From Pycnococcus provasolii (taxonomy: Eukaryota; Chlorophyta; Pseudoscourfieldiophyceae; Pseudoscourfieldiales; Pycnococcaceae), in contig OW568862.1 in NCBI GenBank assembly GCA_938743325.2, positions 1,155,501-1,219,500 on the forward strand: a stretch of 64,000 nt of DNA, written 5' to 3'. The position numbers were made by a program, and so were the translations under genes. Positions 58,092 to 64,000 of this stretch are shown in pieces; the stretch's first letter is position 1, and each line of letters starts with the position of its first letter. The notes under the pieces are model-generated. The model was given only the letters and a program-made list of their open reading frames with translations, had not been told where the DNA came from and did no database searches.

Positions 58092-58961
58092 TCAAGTCAA
58101 ATCGTCCTCGTCATCCTCAAGCTTGCGCTTTGCAGTCAGCAGCAAATTCGTCTTCCACGTGTCGAGTCGGCTCATGGCATCAAATTCCTGCACGACGGCG
58201 GTGAAAGCGTCGACGTCGCCCTCGACACGAGCCTTCTGCAGGTCCTGCAGAAACTTGTGCTCCCGCGACCCTCCAAACGACGGGTCGATGTCCTCGTACT
58301 TCTCCAGCACGCGCTCGACGTACTCGGGCTCATTCTTGTCGAATGAGAGGCAGATCGCGCAGATGCCGCTCTGCAGCAGGTACGTCTTTACCGAGTACTT
58401 GAGCAGGTTGTTGTCGACGCTCCTCTTGCTGACAGTCTCGAACCCTTCCATCGCCTCCGCGTACGCACCGAGATCCGCTCGTAGGCTGGCAACCTTGAGC
58501 ATCGCCTTGTTCGCCTCACTCTTCTGCTCCTCTCCGTCGAACAGGTCCCCCGCCTGGCTGAGCAGGTCGACTGCCGTCTCCTTCTCCCCTCGCCCTTCTG
58601 CATTCTCCCCAAGCTCGCGCAGGTACTTCGCCGCCATTCCCAGCCTTCCCATATCGGTATACGCCTTGACGGCAAGGCGCAGGCACTCCTCTGACTTTGG
58701 TTGCGACGTCTTCTTGAACGCGTTGGACGCGTCGACGTATGCCGATGCCACCTCGTGCGCTGAGTCAAGTTTTTGCTGAACTTGTGCAATCTTGAGGAAG
58801 CACTCTCCGGCTTCGGACCACGCTTTTGCCAACTTGAGGTTGGCGGATGCTTTTTCGAGGAGTTCCAGCGCATCCTCGTACTTGTTTCCGAAGAGCGACC
58901 ATCCTGCGAGTTTCTTCTCGGCTTTCGCGACGAGCTCGCGCGCCTTGGACGCGTCCGCCAT
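58092..58961 (-). CDS. NAPA: Alpha-SNAP (NSF attachment protein)
   Basis: The ATG at 58961 (MADASKARELVAKAEKKLAG) gives 289 aa, the usual length of alpha-SNAP; the extra upstream codons to 59030 start at a TTG and are not conserved. The sequence consists of TPR-like helical pairs and contains family hallmarks: FGNKYEDALELLEKASANLK, LAKAWSEAGECFLKIA, ASAYVDASNAFKK, and the C-terminal DPSFGGSREHKFLQDL. It ends in an acidic LEDDEDDLT tail, matching the ending that activates NSF. It recruits NSF to SNARE complexes for disassembly after membrane fusion. Works in the same trafficking system as Rab5 at 31777. Confidence 0.95.
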   Translation of the reverse strand: MADASKARELVAKAEKKLAGWSLFGNKYEDALELLEKASANLKLAKAWSEAGECFLKIAQVQQKLDSAHEVASAYVDASNAFKKTSQPKSEECLRLAVKAYTDMGRLGMAAKYLRELGENAEGRGEKETAVDLLSQAGDLFDGEEQKSEANKAMLKVASLRADLGAYAEAMEGFETVSKRSVDNNLLKYSVKTYLLQSGICAICLSFDKNEPEYVERVLEKYEDIDPSFGGSREHKFLQDLQKARVEGDVDAFTAVVQEFDAMSRLDTWKTNLLLTAKRKLEDDEDDLT

Positions 58962-59261
58962 ACTAACGTATCTGGGGGGACTGAGGAGTTTATGTTTTGG
59001 GGAGGTGTTGGGATTTGCAGTGCAGGCCAAGGAGAGGGAAAAGGGTGCGTCCTACCAACTATGAGTACCACCCGCAATTTGTTTCGGGGTTCAGAAAATC
59101 CTGAAAATGAAATAAGTTTGGTTTGTTGTTTGCTTTACTTGGCGTCCTCAAGACAAGGGTCACGCCGCAGTAAACCTCTCTCAAACTCAAACTTGATTTC
59201 CTTCGACGAAAACGTACTGTATTATAGGATGTCAAAAAGTTTAGGGCTTTTCATATTTAGA

Positions 59262-59949
59262 TCAGGGGTGGTGCCTGCTTTGCTCCCCCAAAGGCAAGGC
59301 ACGCATCCAAGCCACTGTGCTTGGAGCGTCCTTTTTCAGAAACTCCCTCCAGCGTCCAGCCTTCCTGCTGATGAGCAACCACGAGCATCGCCTGCCGAGT
59401 GCCCCTGTGCTCAGCCCAGTAACCAGCGCCACTCGATCTGCATCCGCAAGCTCTCTGAGCCACTTCTGCCGTGCCAATGTTGCCGTTGTCACGTAGGATG
59501 GTGAGATGTGTAAGCACACTAACTCCTGTGCATAGTGTACCGCCAGCGGTGCCATCAGGTCCAACAATCGAAACCAGCAGCTGCACACGACGCATGGTAC
59601 TCCTCCATCTTGCTGCAGCCGCTCCCAGAACTTGAGCTGAGTGCTGTCAAGATGCAACTCCGCATCATGCATGGGGTTGGCGTCGTTTGTATGCTGCGCA
59701 TTGCTTTACCCAGTGAGCGGTGTCCCGTGCCATACCAACCCAGTAATACTGTTGGGCTACCAAATGCAACGTGCGGCGCACGCCAAAGTGTCCGCACTTC
59801 TCATGAGCCTCCTTGATTAGCTCCCTTCGCTCTGATGGCGCTGGTATCACTCGCTTTGAGCCATTGGGCAAGGTTTTCATGAGCACTCGCTTCCCTGCGC
59901 GTTCTTCGAATAGCAGCCGCTGCATCTGCAGGTGGTGGAGAATCTGCAT
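59262..59949 (-). mobile_element. Fossil integrase region of a Ty3/Gypsy-like retroelement
   Basis: At its upstream end is the integrase zinc-binding segment, with the typical pattern LIKEAHEKCGHFGVRRTLHL then QQYYWVGMARDTAHWVKQC. Further downstream on the same strand are weaker stretches, in more than one frame, that may be the rest of an integrase. No reverse transcriptase, capsid or terminal repeats are seen. The element is broken in several places and looks old. Its upstream edge abuts the zinc-finger ORF on the other strand. Confidence 0.7.
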
Positions 59950-59957
59950 GCCATAAG

Positions 59958-60401
59958 GTGCTCAAGAAACGGAAGCAGAGCGCCGTTTCTAGTGCCGACT
60001 TGATATGCCCACATTGCGCCAAAGAGTTCACCACTCGTAGCGACCTCAATCGCCACGTGAAGGATCAGCACAGCGACGGCGCGCGCCACGTCTGCGACGT
60101 GGCCGGGTGCGGGAAAGACTACGCTACGCAAAGGTCATTGCACAAGCACAAAAAAGCAGAGCATGACTTTGTGTCGCCACGGGCGCAAATCCCGTGGGAC
60201 AAACCGACACCTGAATTCCCCTTTTCAAGTGATGTACAGAAAAAATTCCGCAACCGGTTCAACGCTCATTTGAAAGAGGACATCGAACACAAACGCTTGA
60301 ACGCGGGTACGGCGGTGCGGGTTGACACGCAAAGGTCAACTCTCGTAGCTGATGCCGCGCGTTCGTTCATGAGGCGCATTCATGATGACTTTGAAGATTA
60401 A
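59958..60401 (+). pseudogene. C2H2 zinc-finger ORF lacking a start, probably 5'-truncated
   Basis: The frame has two well-formed C2H2 fingers: CPHCAKEFTTRSDLNRHVKD followed by QH, and CDVAGCGKDYATQRSLHKHK followed by KAEH. A basic tail follows, ending MRRIHDDFED. The frame is open back to about 59884 but has no ATG before the very end; a GTG at 59958 is the first alternative codon. The missing 5' part coincides with the edge of the integrase fossil, so the gene may have lost its beginning when the element inserted or recombined. An upstream exon is an alternative. Likely a DNA-binding protein fragment. Confidence 0.5.
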
Positions 60402-60672
60402 AGACGAAACAGTAAAAAAAACTTGATAATTGTTGTGCAAACCCCTAACTGTGAAGTGGAGGGGGAAAAAGAAATCAACGAATATCGAAAAGCAGAGGCA
60501 GAAAGAACCCGTTCGGGGTTAGCAGTTCGGGTTTTCCCTTTCCTTTTTTTTCGGGTTCCCACTTCCCCCTGCACTTGCAACTTTACTTGCAAGGCTTCTT
60601 CAGCTCATTCCAAGCAATGCAGGCAACGGGTCGCGTGGCGGGCACGTTTCGCCGCAACGTCCGCCGGACTGA

Positions 60673-62067
60673 GCGGCAACGCCGCCCACCACCACAGCCA
60701 TCGCCGCTGCCGGCGCCGGCGCACACACCGCCGCGACAAATAACACATCCACATACTTTCAGCAGGCGACGAGCGCCGCCGCGGCAGCTGCGAGTGATAC
60801 GTACGAAAAGGACCTAGAAGCTCTTCACGCGGCACATCGGCGCGCCGATGCGGCGGAAAGGCACGCGTCTTCCATGGAGGCGGAACTGGCGAAATTACGC
60901 GCGGAGAACGAAAACCTAAGAAGAGACCGCGACGCGCACCGCGATGCGGCAAGAACGAATCGGGCTACGGCAGAGTCTGCTAAGTTGGAAGTTGACGAGC
61001 TGAAAAAGGAGTTGGACGTGCGTAAGGCACGGGGGGCTCGTGCAGCCACGCTTCTCGCAGCATTCGCACACAGGGGCGCGGAGTGCGGACGGGAACTCTG
61101 CAAGAGGCGCGTGGACGCGAGCGTCTCGAGACTTGGAAGGCCTGGAGTCATTCGCACAGGACTCAGCATGACGGGCGGTGGACTGCGCGAGGTGTGGGAA
61201 GATGGCGAGGCGGTACGTGACGTCGCACAGAAGCTGTACCGTCTCAGTGACGAGTAGGCGGAGCTCGAACGCAGACGCGCGGAAATCGAGGCAAGACGAG
61301 GCGCACTGCGTGAGCGTGCCGCTGCCACGGAGCAGCGTCCCGCGGACACAGAGTCCATGCCTCCTCCTCCGCCACCAAACACGGCAGACGAAGCGTCGCT
61401 TCGCGAGGTTGCCGAGGCACTTCGCGCTCGCCAAAGTAGCCCTGCGCGCGAGGAGGTGGCGCTCAAGGAGGAGCGCGATCGGCTCGAGAGAGAAAATATT
61501 GCGCTCGCTCACGAGATGCGACGCCAGCGCTACGAGGAGGCGAGCCGATTCCTGGGAAGTGGAACACGCAGCATAGGTGGCGGCGGCGGCGGCGGCTTGG
61601 CGGCAATCCAACCACTGCCCGCGCCATTCCCCGCGCACGCAACATGGACGGCGTCACAACCGGCGATGCTCAACGGGCGGTATCTCCTGCTCAGCTTGAT
61701 TGGCAAGGGTGAATTTTCGGAGGTGTGGCACGCCGTGGATCTCAAGGAGAATCGCGAGGTGGCGTGCAAGCTTCATCAGCTGAGCAATCTGTGGAAGGAG
61801 GAGCGCAAGGCTTCCTACGTCAAGCACGCAATTCGCGAGGTGAACATCCACAAGCGGCTGCGACATGCGAACGTCGTCGCGCACCTCGACGTGTTTGAGA
61901 TTGATGCCGACTCGTTCTGCACAATCCTTGAGCTGTGCAAGGGACCAGATCTCGAGCACGTCCTGCGCGCGGGTCCGCTGCCGGAACGCGTTGCGACACC
62001 CAAACGTCACAAGGATGCGGCGACGAATGACGAATCTAGGAGGACGAAGAGGGCCAGGCGAGCTTAA
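60673..62067 (+). pseudogene. Truncated tousled-like kinase (TLK) with an in-frame TAG
   Basis: One frame carries TLK sequence from about 60673, is interrupted by TAG at 61255-61257, and continues in the same frame to 62067. Before the stop: coiled coil and the TLK segment GGLREVWEDGEAVRDVAQKL. After it: a second coiled coil (EEVALKEERDRLERENIALA) and the kinase N-lobe MLNGRYLLLSLIGKGEFSEV, VACKLHQLSNLWKEERKASY, ICT-type hinge SFCTILELCKGPDLEHVL. The reading then passes into a Lys/Arg-rich end and stops. The C-lobe with the HRD and DFG motifs is missing, so it cannot be an active kinase. The ATG at 60874 is the only one near the N-terminus. Probably a partial duplicate of an intact TLK gene elsewhere. 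Confidence 0.75.
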
Positions 62068-62192
62068 TTAACATTTCTTTAGTAACTCGAATTTTGTTAA
62101 TTTTGTCGAATTTCGTGCTGAGCACGGCGCGCGAATTGCATGTGGCATCCGAGGCTGCGGCTGACGCCGCCGTAGCAAGCTTCGCCATTATT

Positions 62193-62935
62193 TCAGTCCA
62201 TGGCGAGCCACCACAGCGCCGCAAACACCACCCCGCCCCCCTCGGCGTGATTCGTCAACGTCTGCTTCAAGTCGCGAAGAGATACCATGCTCACTTCAAT
62301 GTCCTCCGTATCCTCAAGTGCCTGCTTAGGATTCGCATTCACGGCGGCATCCAAGTCAACGCTCACCTGAACCAAATGTATCGTCTCGTCCGTAAGTCCA
62401 GGCGACATGGCGAGGGCCGGAGACACGTCGTCAACCGTTCCCGTGTACCCTGTTTCTTCCAGGAGTTCGCGTAAAGCAGCTTGCGCCGGCGTCTCACCCT
62501 CGTCGATGAGTCCCGCGGGAAGTTCCAACGTGTACGCGTTCACCGGCGGGCGGAACTGCCTAAAATAAGGGAAAAGTCAATGAGCATTTGTTTTTCGAAA
62601 AGAAAACACAGCACAAGGGGGTGTCAGAGAGGTGGGTGTCAGCAACTAGGAACCAAACGCAAGACACAAAAAAGAAAATGGTCGCTGAAGAAAGGTTTTT
62701 ACCTTACGAGCATGGTGGACGCCTCTTTGCCAGCCCCACGTAATTTCACAAAAATGGCAACCGCGTCTGCCGCGGTTGGCGAGCGTTTGGTGGTTCGGCT
62801 GACGAGGTCCCATTTGCGTGATTCGCCTTTGGCGTCCCTGTAGGTTAGCGTGACTAGGGAGAGCCAGCGTGTGGAGGCAACGACCGTGCGTTCGAGCACG
62901 GTTTGCGCGCTTTCCGTCGAAGACGTCGTGCCCAT
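62193..62935 (-). CDS. NUDIX hydrolase, NUDT5/ADP-ribose pyrophosphatase-like, one intron
   Basis: Exon 1 is 62935-62703 and exon 2 is 62559-62193; the 143-base intron begins GTAAAAACC and ends TTATTTTAG. The junction codon AG-G restores V-R-Q-F-R-P-P, matching the intronless neighbour exactly. About 199 aa from the ATG at 62935 (MGTTSSTESAQTVLER). The Nudix box is complete: GLIDEGETPAQAALRELLEE then TGY. The upstream TRWLSLVTLTYRDAKGESRK segment matches NUDT5-type enzymes that hydrolyse ADP-ribose or related nucleotide sugars. No targeting leader, so probably cytosolic. A tandem paralogue lies 176 bases upstream. Confidence 0.88.
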
Positions 62936-63110
62936 GAGCAAACTGCGGAGAATGACGACGAACCTGCGGGGAGGGTCACAACAGAGACTGCCCGGGCCCG
63001 GGGAGGGGCTGAGGAGCACGTTCAGCAGAGGGGATCCGCCCTTGAGCCCCATTTTCCTCGTGGGGGAATCGACTATTCGGGCTTTTTTTGGCATGAACGA
63101 AAATCGTAAT

Positions 63111-63818
63111 CTATACAGTTTGGTGGTACAGGCCAGCGAAGACGACGTCGCCGCGCTCACTCGCCTTATCCAAGAAACCGCGTAGGTCCTTGACAGCAAC
63201 CACGCTCACTTCAATGCTCTCCGTATCGTCAAGAGCTTGCTTCGGATCCGCGTTAACAGCGGCGTCCAGATCGACGGTGCACGTCACGAGGCGAATGCAC
63301 TCGTCCGTGAGGCCCGCCGAGAGGGACAGAGGCGGAGAAACGTGCTCGACAACGGCGGTATACCCAGTCTCCTCCTTGAGTTCACGCAGGGCAGCCTCCG
63401 ACGCAGTCTCGCCTGCGTCCAGGAGTCCCGCTGGCAGTTCGATCGTGTGGCAGTTGAGCGGCGGGCGGAACTGACGCACGACGATCGTGCGAACAGGCTC
63501 ACCCTCCTTGTACATTTTCGTGAAGATTGCGACGGCGTCAGCGTCAGCGTTTTCATTTCTGGTCGTTCGTCGCACCATATCCCACTTCCGGTCGTTTCCC
63601 TTGGCATCCCTATACGAGAGCGTGTCGAGTGCGAGCCAGCGCGTTGCCGCGACTTCCTGCCGATCCGTGACTTGCGGCTTGCCAACTGAGGATACGTCGT
63701 GGAACGAAGAAGAAGCACGTGATGAAGCACGTGATGAAGCACAAGAACGGGCACAAGCACAAGCATGTCTGAACCGAACAAGACTACCCACACCATACCA
63801 CACTGTCATAGCGGACAT
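63111..63818 (-). CDS. NUDIX hydrolase, NUDT5/ADP-ribose pyrophosphatase-like, with leader
   Basis: 235 aa, ATG at 63818, no intron. The first about 45 residues (MSAMTVWYGVGSLVRFRHAC onward) are Arg/Ala/Ser/Cys-rich and acid-free, as in a mitochondrial or plastid presequence. The enzyme part has TRWLALDTLSYRDAKGNDRK and the complete Nudix box GLLDAGETASEAALRELKEE then TGY, with the catalytic Glu residues in place. The catalytic part is collinear with its neighbour at 62193, including ALDDTESIEVSVV against ALEDTEDIEVSMV. Clearly a tandem duplicate, now apparently organelle-directed. It should hydrolyse ADP-ribose-type nucleoside diphosphates. Confidence 0.92.
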   Translation of the reverse strand: MSAMTVWYGVGSLVRFRHACACARSCASSRASSRASSSFHDVSSVGKPQVTDRQEVAATRWLALDTLSYRDAKGNDRKWDMVRRTTRNENADADAVAIFTKMYKEGEPVRTIVVRQFRPPLNCHTIELPAGLLDAGETASEAALRELKEETGYTAVVEHVSPPLSLSAGLTDECIRLVTCTVDLDAAVNADPKQALDDTESIEVSVVAVKDLRGFLDKASERGDVVFAGLYHQTV

Positions 63819-64000
63819 ACAGTAGAGTGGAGCACTACTGCTGATGCCGATAAGGAGTGGCCTTCGGGCTTCCCCTTTGCGGTGGGATTTCAGGATTTTG
63901 CCAGCTCACACCCGTCTTTAGGGTACTTTTTCCGACCCTCTCTCTCTCCGGCTGGCTGTCCGGGTACTCACTGGTTCGCCCTCTGTCATGGCTGCCACGA

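Noticed and set aside
61255-61257. In-frame TAG in the TLK sequence as programmed read-through or reassigned codon
   Set aside because: Other genes in the window show no in-frame TAG, and the kinase also lacks its catalytic C-lobe, so a broken copy is the simpler reading.

Overview
The window is nuclear DNA from a GC-rich, intron-poor unicellular eukaryote, most likely a photosynthetic protist (alga). Pointers to this are: a Rab5 of the plant RABF2 type; a CASTOR/POLLUX-type ion channel with a transit-peptide-like N-terminus; a CPBP-family protease and another protein with plastid-style leaders; a DUF1399 (GRDP-like) protein; dense intronless genes on both strands; and only two short GT-AG introns that I can support. 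A green picoalga would fit, but the lineage is inference. Short runs of TTAGGG/CCCTAA and one of CCCTAAA recur in gene 5' flanks.

Layout. 1-2.0 kb: edge of a partial gene and a weak small ORF. 2.3-12.4 kb: a 2059-aa helical protein of unknown function, an OTU deubiquitinase, a coiled-coil protein and a membrane-anchored U-box protein. 12.5-18.7 kb: a plastid-leader protein of unknown function and a kinesin-3-type motor with an FHA domain. 18.7-20.4 kb: a long spacer with a fold-back repeat. 20.4-27.1 kb: a secreted LamG-domain protein and a GRDP-like protein. 27.7-34.3 kb: a small two-exon gene, an ankyrin protein with a 162-bp repeat array, a CPBP protease, Rab5, a CHZ-motif histone chaperone and cyclophilin H. 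34.4-38.2 kb: a ten-EF-hand protein built from five near-identical 465-bp units. 38.6-43.2 kb: a TTL-like type II membrane protein, a membrane coiled-coil protein, a fossil reverse-transcriptase fragment and a tiny CxxC protein. 43.3-50.6 kb: a NUFIP1-like snoRNP factor, the PEC/POLLUX-type channel and an organic-cation-transporter-like MFS protein. 51.7-59.0 kb: a coiled-coil protein, a PP2C phosphatase, a selenocysteine tRNA gene, a secreted protein and alpha-SNAP. 59.3-63.8 kb: integrase fossil, 5'-less zinc-finger ORF, broken tousled-like kinase and two tandem NUDIX hydrolases.

Most genes are unrelated housekeeping or signalling genes: trafficking (Rab5, alpha-SNAP, kinesin), ubiquitin (OTU, U-box), chromatin and RNA (CHZ, TLK remnant, cyclophilin H, NUFIP1). 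The signals I rate highest are a conserved sense-oriented element just after the stop codons of three unrelated genes, the tRNA-Sec gene with its Pol III terminator (the organism should make selenoproteins), the homogenised EF-hand array, and the telomere-like motifs in gene 5' flanks.
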